Positions 25,614 to 35,105 of a stretch of DNA of 57,830 nucleotides are shown here, in pieces. A program made the translations under genes and the position numbers. Positions within the stretch are counted from its first letter, which is position 1, and each line of letters begins with the position of its first letter. Under the pieces are notes generated by a model. The model saw only the letters and a list, made by a program, of their open reading frames with translations. It did not search any database and was not told where the DNA came from. The DNA is from Ignavibacteriota bacterium (GTDB taxonomy: Bacteria; Bacteroidota; Ignavibacteria; Tepidaquicellales; OLB5). The stretch covers positions 1 to 57,830 of the forward strand of contig RPQH01000018.1 in the NCBI GenBank assembly GCA_003820375.1, written 5' to 3'.

Positions 25614-26129
25614 CTACTGTTTTCTCCAATCAATAAAATCACCTTCTTTAATATTGTACTTATCAGTATATCCTGCATTAACTTCAACTACATATAAAGT
25701 AGGTTTTCCGGATGGTAAAGTCTTTTCTGAAAACGGGGTAGTGTTTTTATAAATTTTTATTATTTGTTTATTTTTATTTATGAAGATTATATCGAGGGGT
25801 AAAATAGTATTTTTCATATAAAATCCCTGCTCTTCTTCAATTGGAAATATAAAGAGCATTCCCTGTTCCTCATTCATTTTATCTCTGAACATTAAGCCGC
25901 GGTGCCGTGTCTCATCAGATTCAGCTATTTCAACATCTACTTTTCTTATCAGGTTTTTATTTTTATCCTGAAAATAAACTTCTCCCTGTTTAACAAAATT
26001 AATAGTGGGATTATCGGTTTTTTTGGTTGTATCCAGCTTTGGCGGTTCTTCTTTTTTGCATACCACATTAGTAAAGAACAAAGAACCAAATAAAAAGACC
26101 ATTGAGAATTTCAATATGTTATTTTTCAT
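25614..26129 (-). CDS. DUF192 lipoprotein
   Basis: 171 residues. The N-terminal signal ends in FFTNVVC, a probable lipobox with the acylated cysteine at about residue 24. A DUF192 domain occupies about 45-170, with E-I-A-E-S-D-E-T-R-H-R-G-L-M-F-R, then MLFIFPIEEEQGFYMKNT and LDIIFINKNKQI. The family is widespread, forms a small beta fold and has no established function. It lies 20 bases downstream of uvrB on the same strand and is probably expressed from the uvrB transcript; no functional link to DNA repair is implied. Confidence 0.85.
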   Translation of the reverse strand: MKNNILKFSMVFLFGSLFFTNVVCKKEEPPKLDTTKKTDNPTINFVKQGEVYFQDKNKNLIRKVDVEIAESDETRHRGLMFRDKMNEEQGMLFIFPIEEEQGFYMKNTILPLDIIFINKNKQIIKIYKNTTPFSEKTLPSGKPTLYVVEVNAGYTDKYNIKEGDFIDWRKQ

Positions 26130-26149
26130 TTTTGGGCATTTAATTTGTG

Positions 26150-28171
26150 TTACTTATCTTCCAGCCTTAATATTTCATCTCTTATCTCAGCCGCCCGTTC
26201 AAATTCAAGGTCCTTTGCAGCTTCTATCATTTGTTTTCTTAAATTGTTGATAAAATCTTTTCTCTCATCAGGGTTGAGCCTGTTCTGTACCGGCTCTGTT
26301 AAAATTGATAAGCTTGTTTTCCTGTCATGTTTCTTTTTCCCGTACTGCACTTTTGCTTTTGAATCAGCCACAACAGTTGTGCTCATTATTTCTTCAAGAG
26401 TTTTTAATATTGTCTTGGGATTAATATTATTTACCCTGTTATATTCTTCCTGAATTTTCCTTCTGCGTGTTGTTTCCTTAATTACTCTGTCCATTGAGCC
26501 GGTTACTTTATCAGCATACAATACAACAAGCCCGTTTACATTTCTTGCAGTACGTCCTGCAGTCTGCATCAATGACCTTTCCGAACGCAGGAAACCTTCC
26601 TTATCTGCATCAATAATGGCAACAAGTGAAACTTCAGGCAAGTCCAATCCTTCTCTCAATAAGTTTACTCCTACCAGCACATCAAAGTTTCCAAGCCTCA
26701 GGTCTCTCAGTATTTCAATTCTCTCCAAAGCATCAATTTCAGAGTGCATGTATTTCACGCGAACTCCGATTCCGAGCAAATAATCCGTTAAGTCTTCACT
26801 CATTCTTTTTGTGAGAGTTGTAACTAATACTCTTTCCTTCTTTTGAGCCCGTTCCCTTATTTCTTTTATCAGGTCATCAATCTGGTTCTTCACCGGTCTT
26901 ACTTCAATTGCGGGGTCAAGCAATCCGGTCGGACGGATTATTTGTTCTACTACGACTCCTTCACATTTCTCCAGTTCGTAATCTGAGGGAGTAGCACTTA
27001 CAAATATAACCTGATTTACCGCAGTTTCCCATTCAGAAAATTTCATCGGCCTGTTATCAAGTGCCGATGGAAGACGGAAACCATAATCTATCAATGTTTG
27101 CTTTCTCTGCCTGTCACCGTTATACATTCCGTTTATCTGCGGAACACTTACATGCGATTCATCGACAATTAAAAGATAATCCTCCGGTAAATAATCGAAC
27201 AGGCATGAAGGTCTTGAACCCGGGGCTCTGTGGTCCATGTGGCGTGAATAATTTTCGATACCTGTGCAATAACCTACTTCCTGTATCATTTCCAAATCGA
27301 AGTTGGTTCTTTGCTCAAGACGCTGTGCCTCTATTAACTTACCCTGCTTCTGAAGCTCAATTACATTTTCATCAAGCTCTTTGCGGATGTTTATTAATGC
27401 TGATTGTATCTTATCTTCAGATGTTACAAAATATTTTGCAGGGTAAATAACAACCGATTCTTCTGCAGTAATTATTTCTCCTGTTCTCCTGTCAAAGTGA
27501 TATATGCTTTCAACTTCATCATCAAATAATTCAATCCTGATTGCATTATCATCTTCATAAGCGGGGATAAGGTCAATTACATCGCCTCTTACCCTGAATG
27601 TACTGCGTTTGAACTCGACATCATTTCTTATATAATGAATTGAAATAAGATGATTGAGAAGTTCCTTTCGTGATACTTTCTGTCCTTTTTTTACAACAAG
27701 AACCTGCTCTGCATAATCTTCCGGAGCACCGATACCGTAAATGCAGGATACCGAAGCAATTATAATTACATCTTTTCTTCCTTCAAGCAGGGCAGTGGTT
27801 GCTCTTAATCTTAACCTGTCAATCTCTTCATTGATAGAAAGGTCTTTAGCAATATAAGTATCTGTAGAAGGGATGTAAGACTCCGGCTGGTAATAATCGT
27901 AATAGCTAATAAAGAACTCAACCCTGTTCTCAGGGAAGAAACTCTTAAACTCACCGTATAGCTGCGCGGCAAGCGTTTTATTATGTGACATAATTAATAC
28001 CGGCTTGCCTGCATTTTGTATTACATGTGAAATAGTATATGTTTTTCCCGAACCGGTTACACCAAGTAATGTCTGGTATTTATCACCTCTTGCAACACCT
28101 TCAGTAAGTTCTTTTATTGCTTTTGGCTGGTCACCGGATGGTTTATATTCTGATTTTAGTTTAAATTTCAT
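26150..28171 (-). CDS. uvrB: Excinuclease ABC subunit B
   Basis: 673 residues, the normal length for UvrB. Walker A GVTGSGKT is at residues 37-44. The beta-hairpin region ([19 protein letters not shown]) that inserts between DNA strands at a lesion is intact. The helicase motifs DESHV, VSATP and QTAGRTARN are also present, as is the C-terminal UVR domain ([27 protein letters not shown] region) that contacts UvrC. It loads at DNA damage with UvrA and positions UvrC for incision in nucleotide excision repair. It stands alone apart from the DUF192 gene downstream. A LexA site is not apparent in the upstream region. Confidence 0.97.
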   Translation of the reverse strand: MKFKLKSEYKPSGDQPKAIKELTEGVARGDKYQTLLGVTGSGKTYTISHVIQNAGKPVLIMSHNKTLAAQLYGEFKSFFPENRVEFFISYYDYYQPESYIPSTDTYIAKDLSINEEIDRLRLRATTALLEGRKDVIIIASVSCIYGIGAPEDYAEQVLVVKKGQKVSRKELLNHLISIHYIRNDVEFKRSTFRVRGDVIDLIPAYEDDNAIRIELFDDEVESIYHFDRRTGEIITAEESVVIYPAKYFVTSEDKIQSALINIRKELDENVIELQKQGKLIEAQRLEQRTNFDLEMIQEVGYCTGIENYSRHMDHRAPGSRPSCLFDYLPEDYLLIVDESHVSVPQINGMYNGDRQRKQTLIDYGFRLPSALDNRPMKFSEWETAVNQVIFVSATPSDYELEKCEGVVVEQIIRPTGLLDPAIEVRPVKNQIDDLIKEIRERAQKKERVLVTTLTKRMSEDLTDYLLGIGVRVKYMHSEIDALERIEILRDLRLGNFDVLVGVNLLREGLDLPEVSLVAIIDADKEGFLRSERSLMQTAGRTARNVNGLVVLYADKVTGSMDRVIKETTRRRKIQEEYNRVNNINPKTILKTLEEIMSTTVVADSKAKVQYGKKKHDRKTSLSILTEPVQNRLNPDERKDFINNLRKQMIEAAKDLEFERAAEIRDEILRLEDK

Positions 28172-28481
28172 AGTGTCAATTTATGTTTTTCATAATTTTT
28201 AACGCTGATGAGAGAGGTATAATTCCAATTGTAAATAGATGTAAAATATAGATTTATTGTTCAAAAATCCTTCCACCACTGTGCCTTTCGCTAACTCCCC
28301 TGACAATTGCGGATTGCCGATTTTCCGAATCATTGACGGGATGACCCAGAGGGTGCCCGCCACGCTTTTCGTATTTATCAATATTTTCTAAATTCTTTAT
28401 TCAGCTAACTCAATATTATATACCGGAAAATGTTTGAGCTCGCAATTAGTTTCTTCATAGAACGTATATCTTAATTTATTA
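28172..28481. other. Intergenic region with dispersed repeat fragments
   Basis: It separates uvrB from the PBP4 gene. It contains GACAATTGCGGATTGCCGAT (28303-28322), related to the TTCG/CAATT repeats at 8605 and 29770, and a GGGATGACCCAGAGGGTGCC stretch. The short minus-strand open frame across it is judged to be repeat-derived. No RNA gene or clear terminator is seen. Confidence 0.5.
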
Positions 28482-29723
28482 TCACTTCCTGCTAAACTCT
28501 GCCAGCTGTATGCAGAATTCATCCTGGACTGAACGCATGGAATTTGTGCTTGCTCCTGAACCGTTCATCACTATAAAGAATATTAAAATCTCACTGTCCC
28601 TGTCAATACAATATCCCGTTAATGCACTTACTCCGTTGAGTGTTCCTGTTTTTGCATGAACATTTCCTTCCGCTTCTGTGCCAATCATTCTATTTCTTAT
28701 TGTACCATCTTTACCTGCTATTGCAAGTGAATTAAAAAAGTAATCGAATAAAAACCGGTCATCATACATATATTTTAAAAGCTTCATATACACATCTGCA
28801 CTAACCTGGTTGTATCTTGTTAAGCCGGAGCCTTCAAGTATTTCAAATGCATACCTGTTCACTCCAATTTCAGTAAGAAATGATTCTATCACTTCCTGTC
28901 CTTCTTCAAGTGTTCCGGGATTTGATTTATACTTTGCTCCAAGCAGCTTAAACATTGTAATAGCCGAATGGTTATCACTTGTCTTGTTCATAAACGAAAG
29001 CACATCAAATATAGAGTGTGATATCTGTGCCAGCTCTTTTGATGCTTTTGGAGTAACACCGCTTATTACCACTCCTCCGACTATCACTCCCGCAGCAGTA
29101 AGGTCTGCAGATAATATACCTGCCGCATATGTTGCAGGATTAGAAACACCTTCGTTCTTATTTAAAGGAAGTGCATTGACATAAGGCCAGTATGAAGGTC
29201 CTGTATCTCCTTTATAATAACCCGATAGTCCCTTATAATTGTCATCAAAATATGATTCATCGGCTACAATGTTACCTGTTATTTCCTTAATATTGTTGCT
29301 GACAATAATCTCAGCCAGGCGTTCAATATCTGATGTATTCAAATCGGGGTCACCAAAACCTTTGAGATAAATATTCCCGTTAACAACTCCATCAGTGATA
29401 TTATTATCATCCGTATAAACAACAGTAGGAATGTTGTAGCTCTGTCCCAGCTTGCTGAAAGCACACGCAGATGTAATAAGTTTCGTAATAGATGCAGGAA
29501 TAACTTTCACTTCCGGCTGGTATTCATACATTACCTTGTTATAATCCGCATGCATTACCTTTGCAGATACAGTTACACCCCTGCTTATCATAGGAGTAAT
29601 AACTGAGTCCAGCTTTGCCTGAAGTTCTTCCAGCTTTGTACCTGAAAATTGCGGATATGCTGTTTGCGGTAATAGTAAGAATAGAAGTAAAAATAAATAA
29701 AATTTATTTTTCATTAATCTCAT
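28482..29723 (-). CDS. dacB: D-alanyl-D-alanine carboxypeptidase / endopeptidase, PBP4 (S13) family
   Basis: 413 residues. The signal peptide is clearest from the ATG at residue 4 (MKNKFYLFLLLFLLLPQ), which may be the true start. All three penicillin-binding motifs are present: SITK at residues 78-81 with the nucleophile S78, SDN in NKTSDNHSA, and KTG in HAKTGTLNG. The N-terminal half includes the inserted domain characteristic of S13 enzymes. It acts in the periplasm, removing terminal D-alanine or cutting peptide cross-links of peptidoglycan. It is monocistronic in appearance, with repeat DNA on both sides. It is somewhat shorter than E. coli DacB (477). Confidence 0.92.
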   Translation of the reverse strand: MRLMKNKFYLFLLLFLLLPQTAYPQFSGTKLEELQAKLDSVITPMISRGVTVSAKVMHADYNKVMYEYQPEVKVIPASITKLITSACAFSKLGQSYNIPTVVYTDDNNITDGVVNGNIYLKGFGDPDLNTSDIERLAEIIVSNNIKEITGNIVADESYFDDNYKGLSGYYKGDTGPSYWPYVNALPLNKNEGVSNPATYAAGILSADLTAAGVIVGGVVISGVTPKASKELAQISHSIFDVLSFMNKTSDNHSAITMFKLLGAKYKSNPGTLEEGQEVIESFLTEIGVNRYAFEILEGSGLTRYNQVSADVYMKLLKYMYDDRFLFDYFFNSLAIAGKDGTIRNRMIGTEAEGNVHAKTGTLNGVSALTGYCIDRDSEILIFFIVMNGSGASTNSMRSVQDEFCIQLAEFSRK

Positions 29724-29769
29724 ATAAAGTTTAGGAATTAAATTAATTATTTTTCACCTCACCACAGAA

Positions 29770-29855
29770 TTAATTTCAGATTTCGGATTTGAGATTTTGG
29801 GTTTAAATCATCAACACAATTCGCAATTGGCAATCCGCAATTCGAAATCAATAAG
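29770..29855. repeat. Dispersed TTCG/CAATT palindromic repeat
   Basis: It contains AATTTCAGATTTCGGATTTG and an opposing CAATTGGCAATCCGCAATTC, related to the flanks of the tandem repeat at 8605-8806. Confidence 0.6.
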
Positions 29856-29864
29856 TATGAGGTA

Positions 29865-30683
29865 TCACGGAATTATCTTCTTTGATTCATCCCATATCTT
29901 GTCCATTTCTTCAAGGTTCGATTCTGTAATTTTCTTACCTTGTTCCCTCAAAGTATCTTCAATATAGTGAAACCTGTTAATATACTTGGTGATTGTATTT
30001 CTCAATGCATTTTCCGGATTGATATTCAGGAAACGTGAATAGTTAACAATCGAAAATAAAATATCGCCCAGCTCAGCTTCAAGCTCTCTCATGGCTTCTT
30101 CTTCAAGAGCACCTTTGGAGTTTTTCTTTTTTTCGGCTGCATCCTTAAACTCCTGCAGTTCTTCTTCAAGCTTTTTAAAAGCATCTTCACTTTTATCCCA
30201 GTCGAATCCCACTTTTGATGATTTTTCCTGAATACGGAATGCCCTGGTTAATGCAGGCAGCTCTTTCGGAACACCATCCAGTATTGATTTCCTGCCGCTC
30301 TCGCCAAGCTTTATATGCTCCCAGTTTTTTAATACTTCTTTAGTACCGCTTACAACCACATCACCGAATACATGCGGGTGGCGTGATATAAGCTTTTGGT
30401 TTATGGCTTCAATAACATCTTTCAAATCAAATTGATTATTTCCTTCAGCTATTACAGCATTAAAAGCAACATGCAGAAGAACATCGCCAAGCTCTTTTTT
30501 CAGCTCTTCGTTATTCCTGTTATCAATTGCTTCAAGTACTTCATATGTTTCTTCAAGCAGTAAATGCCTTACCGATTCGTGTGTTTGTTCTTTATCCCAC
30601 GGGCATTCATTTCTCAGCCGTTTAACAATAGTAACAAACTCGTCAAATTCCTTAACGGGATTCTCTTTTTTAAATATATGCAA
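29865..30683 (-). CDS. mazG: Nucleoside triphosphate pyrophosphohydrolase MazG
   Basis: 272 residues with two MazG domains, as in the full-length bacterial enzyme. The first has CPWDKEQTHESVRHLLLEE, then E-x-x-E and ELGDVLLHVAFNA, supplying the EExxE...ExxD magnesium site. The second has SKVGFDWDKSEDAFKKLEEE and ELGDILFSIVNYSRF. The enzyme hydrolyses NTPs and dNTPs to monophosphates and pyrophosphate, cleaning the nucleotide pool and influencing (p)ppGpp-related stress in E. coli. It appears monocistronic, oriented like the PBP4 and uvrB genes but separated from them by repeat-containing gaps. Confidence 0.94.
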   Translation of the reverse strand: MHIFKKENPVKEFDEFVTIVKRLRNECPWDKEQTHESVRHLLLEETYEVLEAIDNRNNEELKKELGDVLLHVAFNAVIAEGNNQFDLKDVIEAINQKLISRHPHVFGDVVVSGTKEVLKNWEHIKLGESGRKSILDGVPKELPALTRAFRIQEKSSKVGFDWDKSEDAFKKLEEELQEFKDAAEKKKNSKGALEEEAMRELEAELGDILFSIVNYSRFLNINPENALRNTITKYINRFHYIEDTLREQGKKITESNLEEMDKIWDESKKIIP

Positions 30684-31523
30684 TCTTTTTCCTGATTATT
30701 GTTTAGCCTAGAAATTAACAATTTTAACTCAGTAAATAAATACCTAAATTCTGTGAAAAATATGTAGTTGTTAATAAGGAGTTAAGGGAAAAATTGATTG
30801 CAAATTGCAGATTAATAGATAAAGAAATTTAACATACTCACCAATATCATTCCCGCGAAGGCGGGAATCCATTGCAATAAGGCAGGAATGATATAGAGGT
30901 GAGCGGAAATGACACGTGTGAGAAAATCTTCTGTGTAAATCCGTCTCATCAGTGCTATACTTGTTCTATGCTTTTTGATTGCTGATTTTAGCAAAAGAAA
31001 TTTGAAATATAAGAAAGCAGTAAAACAATATAGTTCTTAGAGATAATGGAAATAAGGTTTGAGTTATGAAGTGCAAAACTGCTTAAATAAACTATAAGGC
31101 AATAAATTTATCTAAACCAATATCATCATGAGGATTACTTTGTTATCAACGGGAATAGCTATTACAATTAAGGTCATGGTAAACTCTGCGATAATGGAAA
31201 ATAATAAAAAATTCTGCCATGGCAGCAGAGGAAACAGAAATATGTATGTATAAGTAACCCGTAATACTACTGATAAGTTCTAATATATTTTGGGTATTTA
31301 CATAAGTATTATTAGCGACATTATGTTACGTAATTATACTAATAATAAATAAATTAAATATTTTTAAAGCTATTGTATCTATTAAGTATCGTATATATCC
31401 TGATACTCTGTTAAAATTGAAATATTGGAAAATTGTCAATTTATGCCTACTTGATTTTACTTTTACATTGTTAATAATCACTTGTAAATTTATATTAAAT
31501 ATAGCTTTAATATAAACAGAAGG
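30684..31523. other. 840-base AT-rich region without a recognisable gene
   Basis: It separates mazG from the T9SS gene. A TTCCCGCGAAGGCGGGAA palindrome with flanking CATTGC/GGAATGA sequence (about 30850-30890) is a common dispersed palindrome type. A perfect CTGCCATGGCAG lies at 31213-31226. Open frames here are short and lack family features. The last 150 bases are extremely AT-rich and presumably hold the promoter of the 31533 gene. Confidence 0.5.
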
Positions 31524-31532
31524 ATGTTTAAA

Positions 31533-32729
31533 ATGAAAAAATATAATATTTCATTTATTATAATATTACTCATTTTTATTACTAATTCAATTTATGCAGA
31601 ATGGGTCAAATGTAATGAAACAGAATCTTTTTATGTCCTTTCACTTCTGACAAATCAAAATACTTTATATTGCGGAACATTAAATGGTATTTACATATCG
31701 ACTAATACTGGTCTAAGCTGGATTCATTCCGGTTTATATAATGGTTATATACGTTCAATTAAGTTTAACAATAGTTATGTTTTTGCAGCTACTTATGTAA
31801 CCGGTGTTTTCAGATCTTCAGACAATGGTATGAACTGGTCATTAACCGGTCTGGAACAGAGCCCTAACGCTCTCACAGTTAGCGGTGATGATATTTATGC
31901 TGGTACTGACCTTACAATCTGGAAATCTACAGATAATGGTGATAACTGGGTACAAACGGCAATAAACAATAAGCGTGTAAATTCATTAGCAGTAAATCGT
32001 CCTTATGTATTTGCCAGTTTTGAGGACACACCGGGTGTTTACTTAACTTCAAATGGAGGGGTGAACTGGATACAGGCTTTAAATAACAATTACGAGTACA
32101 TAACGTTACATACAGATAGTAATAATATATATGCAGGTTCTTATATGCATGGAATATATTATTCATCAAATAACGGTTCAAACTGGGTGGATATCGGCTT
32201 GCCCGGCTTGCATATAGTAACAATTATAACCGGTGGAAATTATATTTTTGCAGCATCAGGTTATATGTTTAAGTCTTCAGATTGCGGAGTACATTGGGAA
32301 ACATGCAATGAAGGATTTCCAATATCTGAATTTAGTGTTCATGCCTTTTGTATTAGTGACAATTTTCTAATAGCTGGTACAAGCCAGGGAATTTGGAGAA
32401 GACCTTTAAGTGAATTAATCGGAATTAAAATAATTTCATCTGAAGTTCCTGTGAAGTTTGAACTTTATCAGAATTATCCTAATCCATTTAATCCAACAAC
32501 AAAAATAAAGTTTGATATACCATCAGAAGTTAGAAGTCGGAATTTTGAGGTTAGATTAGTAATTTATGATTTGCTTGGAAAAGAAGTCACATCTCTTGTA
32601 AATGGGGAATTAAAGCCTGGCACTTATGAAGTTGAATGGAATGCAAGTGATTTTCCTAATGGTGTGTATTTTTATAGATTGACAGGTGAGGGATTTAGCG
32701 AATCAAAAAAATTAATTTTTATTAAATAG
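31533..32729 (+). CDS. Secreted beta-propeller protein with T9SS sorting domain
   Basis: 398 residues from the ATG at 31533, which has AGAAGG nine bases upstream; an ATG at 31524 overlaps that ribosome site. The signal peptide MKKYNISFIIILLIFITN is followed by about seven BNR-type repeats, then a T9SS domain (NYPNPFNPTTKIKF, YDLLGKEV, GVYFYRL). It is a half-size relative of the 487-2568 protein, and their final propeller-to-sorting-domain junctions are alike (G-I-W-R-R and W-R-R-N). The sorting domain carries a short repeat-like insertion (32525-32556). Its stop is only six bases from an ORF6N gene remnant, which marks a recombination junction. Confidence 0.85.
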   Translation: MKKYNISFIIILLIFITNSIYAEWVKCNETESFYVLSLLTNQNTLYCGTLNGIYISTNTGLSWIHSGLYNGYIRSIKFNNSYVFAATYVTGVFRSSDNGMNWSLTGLEQSPNALTVSGDDIYAGTDLTIWKSTDNGDNWVQTAINNKRVNSLAVNRPYVFASFEDTPGVYLTSNGGVNWIQALNNNYEYITLHTDSNNIYAGSYMHGIYYSSNNGSNWVDIGLPGLHIVTIITGGNYIFAASGYMFKSSDCGVHWETCNEGFPISEFSVHAFCISDNFLIAGTSQGIWRRPLSELIGIKIISSEVPVKFELYQNYPNPFNPTTKIKFDIPSEVRSRNFEVRLVIYDLLGKEVTSLVNGELKPGTYEVEWNASDFPNGVYFYRLTGEGFSESKKLIFIK

Positions 32730-32735
32730 ATTTTA

Positions 32736-32876
32736 AGGTGCCAGTTTGGCACGTTAAAAAGAGGAGAGCATTCAAAATATTCAACAATTGTTTTTAATGC
32801 ACAGGATATAGCAATATTTTCAGGACAAATAAAATCTTCAAGAGTTCTTTTTGATATCTATAAATCATCTTTCTAA
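32736..32876 (+). pseudogene. ORF6N-domain (KilA-N-like antirepressor) gene remnant
   Basis: An open frame with no start codon encodes 46 residues, including FGTLKRGEHSKYSTIVF and FSGQIKSSRVLFDIYKSSF. This matches the back half of the ORF6N domain, usually written L-K-R-G-x-H-x-K-Y-x-P-Y-A-F-T-E-Q-G-V-A-M-L-S-x-V-L-x-S, with many conserved positions mutated (for example FTEQG to FNAQD). ORF6N domains occur in phage antirepressors and in many chromosomal proteins of Bacteroidota. Only the fragment survives, directly after the T9SS gene stop, so it is dead DNA. Confidence 0.65.
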
Positions 32877-33084
32877 TGCAACTTTTGTGTATAAATAATT
32901 TGTTTTTTTTAATATATTTATTAAGTTAATTCAGTTTTTTTAAGAATTTGAATTAAAAAATACCTGCCCTTGTATTTTTCATCTAATTTATTAAGAGATG
33001 AATAGTTATACATTGTTAAAAGGAAAAATGTCAGCTATTTTTATTGATAATCCCTATTCCCCAAAAAGAAAAAACAAATTTTTT

Positions 33085-34983
33085 ATGAAATATAAATATA
33101 TTTCTATCATCTTATATGCTCTGCTGCTTACTGTGTTTTATGGAAATTACATACCACAAGAAGTAAACCAAACAAAACAAGCTGGCACTAAACTTGCTAC
33201 ATCAGAACAATTCCAAATAATACAGGGGCAATTTTATAATTCTGATGATTGGGAAACTAAAATTGATTATAATATTTCAGGAAGTTTAAATGCAGTTAAG
33301 GGTGGAAGTTTTTCTATGTATATTGCGGACTATCCACCTACATTAAGAATTATCGGATTATATTCCTACAATGCTTTCAGCATAGTTGGAGAGAAAATGA
33401 TGTATGAATCCCTGCTTCAGCTTGACCCTGTTACAGAAGATTACATTCCTTGCCTTGCTACTCACTGGAAAATATCAGATGACAAATTGAAGTATTCATT
33501 CAGGATTAATCCGGAAGCAAAATGGGCAGATGGGAAACCGGTTACTGCTGAAGATGTGATTGCTACATGGAAATTATTGGTTGACCCGGGAATACAGGAT
33601 GAATATTCAAATATAGTGTTTTCATTTTTTGAACAACCGGTTGCTGAAGATAAATTTACTGTATCAGTAAGTGTATCAGAGCCGGATTTCAGATTGTTTC
33701 TTTATTTTTCTACCATGAAAATTTTACCTGCTGATTATATAGGTAATTTAAAGGGCAGTGATTTTCTTGTGAAATATGATAATGTGATTGTTCCGGGTTC
33801 AGGACCATATAAAATATTGAAGGAAGATATTAATGAAGGCAAGTCAATCAGTTTAACAAGAAGGGATGACTATTGGGGGGAAAAGGAGAGATTTAATATA
33901 GGCATGAACAATTTTGACAGGGTTACAATAAAAGCAATATCAGATGAAGAATATGCATATGAACTGTTTAAAAAAGGTGAGCTTGATATTTACCCGGTTA
34001 ACCGTGCACAGATATGGGTGGAAAAGTTAGACTATGATGCTATTAAGAGAGGTTTAATATTAAAAAGAAGAATATATAATGAATTTCCAAATGGTGTGCA
34101 GGGGCTGGTTTTTAATATGCGTAAAGAACCGTTTGACAATATTATGTTAAGAATGGCAGTAACATTTTTATGGAACAGGGAAAGGTTTAATAAAGAGATA
34201 TTTTATAACCAATATGAAATGATAAATTCAATTTATCCGGGTTCAGTTTATGAAAACCCTGATAATCCTATATCAAAATTTGATCCTGATTCTGCAAAAG
34301 TATTACTCGAAATGTCCGGCTTTACCAAAAAAAACTCAGATGGTTACTTAATTAAAGATGGAAAGATATTTGAGATAAACATGCCATATGACAATCCGGC
34401 TCAGGAACGGTATTTGAAAATATTTCAGGAAGATATGAAAAATGCGGGAATAAAGCTTAACCTGATATTAATAGACCCAACAGCTAAATTCCGGCTGGGA
34501 AATGAAAGAAATTTTGATATGTTATATGTTGCCTGGTCAGGTCAGCAGATTCCGGATCCTGAAAGCTCATTACGCTCCGAAACTGCAGATGAACCTAATT
34601 CTACAAACTGGGCAGGTTTTAAATATATGTTTATTGATAATGAATGTGATAAATATGGCAGCACATTTAATAAAAAAGATAGAGTAAAAATTCTCAGACG
34701 CATTGATGAGATTGCAAGCACGAGTTTCGGATATGCATTTGGCTGGTATGCTCCGTATCAGAGAATATTATTCCATAACAAATTTGGTTATCCTGAATGG
34801 ATAATTGGCAGAACTTCAAATTATAATGTTATTCCGCAGATGTGGTTTTTTGATAAGGAAAAAGCAGAGAAGTACAGGCAAGCGTTGGATAATAAAAGTA
34901 TGAAACTTGACGCAGGTGATGTGGACCAAAAATATTGGCTTGAAGTTAAAGCAAAGGAGGAGCTTGAGCGAGACCGGAAATAG
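33085..34983 (+). CDS. Peptide/nickel-type ABC transporter substrate-binding protein (first copy)
   Basis: About 632 residues from the ATG at 33085; the upstream ATG at 32998 would put 29 polar residues before the signal segment MKYKYISIILYALLLTVF. The body is an SBP_bac_5 domain: DPVTEDYIPCLATHWKISDD, KWADGKPVTAEDVIATWK, and ITLIDPT-like and GWYAPYQRILFHNKFGYPEW segments. It is a clear paralogue of the 35106 protein. Unlike that protein it has no lipobox cysteine, so it may be free in the periplasm or held by an uncleaved signal. It lies 122 bases upstream of the second binding protein and can be part of the same operon. Confidence 0.88.
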   Translation: MKYKYISIILYALLLTVFYGNYIPQEVNQTKQAGTKLATSEQFQIIQGQFYNSDDWETKIDYNISGSLNAVKGGSFSMYIADYPPTLRIIGLYSYNAFSIVGEKMMYESLLQLDPVTEDYIPCLATHWKISDDKLKYSFRINPEAKWADGKPVTAEDVIATWKLLVDPGIQDEYSNIVFSFFEQPVAEDKFTVSVSVSEPDFRLFLYFSTMKILPADYIGNLKGSDFLVKYDNVIVPGSGPYKILKEDINEGKSISLTRRDDYWGEKERFNIGMNNFDRVTIKAISDEEYAYELFKKGELDIYPVNRAQIWVEKLDYDAIKRGLILKRRIYNEFPNGVQGLVFNMRKEPFDNIMLRMAVTFLWNRERFNKEIFYNQYEMINSIYPGSVYENPDNPISKFDPDSAKVLLEMSGFTKKNSDGYLIKDGKIFEINMPYDNPAQERYLKIFQEDMKNAGIKLNLILIDPTAKFRLGNERNFDMLYVAWSGQQIPDPESSLRSETADEPNSTNWAGFKYMFIDNECDKYGSTFNKKDRVKILRRIDEIASTSFGYAFGWYAPYQRILFHNKFGYPEWIIGRTSNYNVIPQMWFFDKEKAEKYRQALDNKSMKLDAGDVDQKYWLEVKAKEELERDRK

Positions 34984-35025
34984 ACAATTTTAATATTATT
35001 TTTAACAAATATATTGTAATATACA

Positions 35026-35056
35026 TTGTTAATAGATTTGACAAAGGTTATTTTTG
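35026..35056 (+). promoter_or_regulatory. Possible Bacteroidota-type promoter before the second binding-protein gene
   Basis: TTG at 35026-35028 and TATTTTTG at 35049-35056 match the TTG...TAnnTTTG pattern of Bacteroidota housekeeping promoters with a 20-base spacer. Whether this lineage uses that consensus is unknown. Confidence 0.3.
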
Positions 35057-35105
35057 TATACACAGAAAAAGTCATAATCCCAACATTAAGAGGAGCTATA
35101 AAAAT

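Noticed and set aside
28199..28381. 60-codon minus-strand open frame upstream of the PBP4 gene
   Set aside because: It covers dispersed repeat fragments and shows no domain or ribosome site.
30812..30994. 60-codon minus-strand open frame
   Set aside because: Its recognisable part (QWIPAFAGM) is the translation of the common CCCGCGAAGGCGGG-type palindrome, so it is repeat-derived.
31128..31253. 41-codon plus-strand open frame
   Set aside because: No ribosome site, no hydrophobic pattern or family, and it is isolated in an AT-rich gap.
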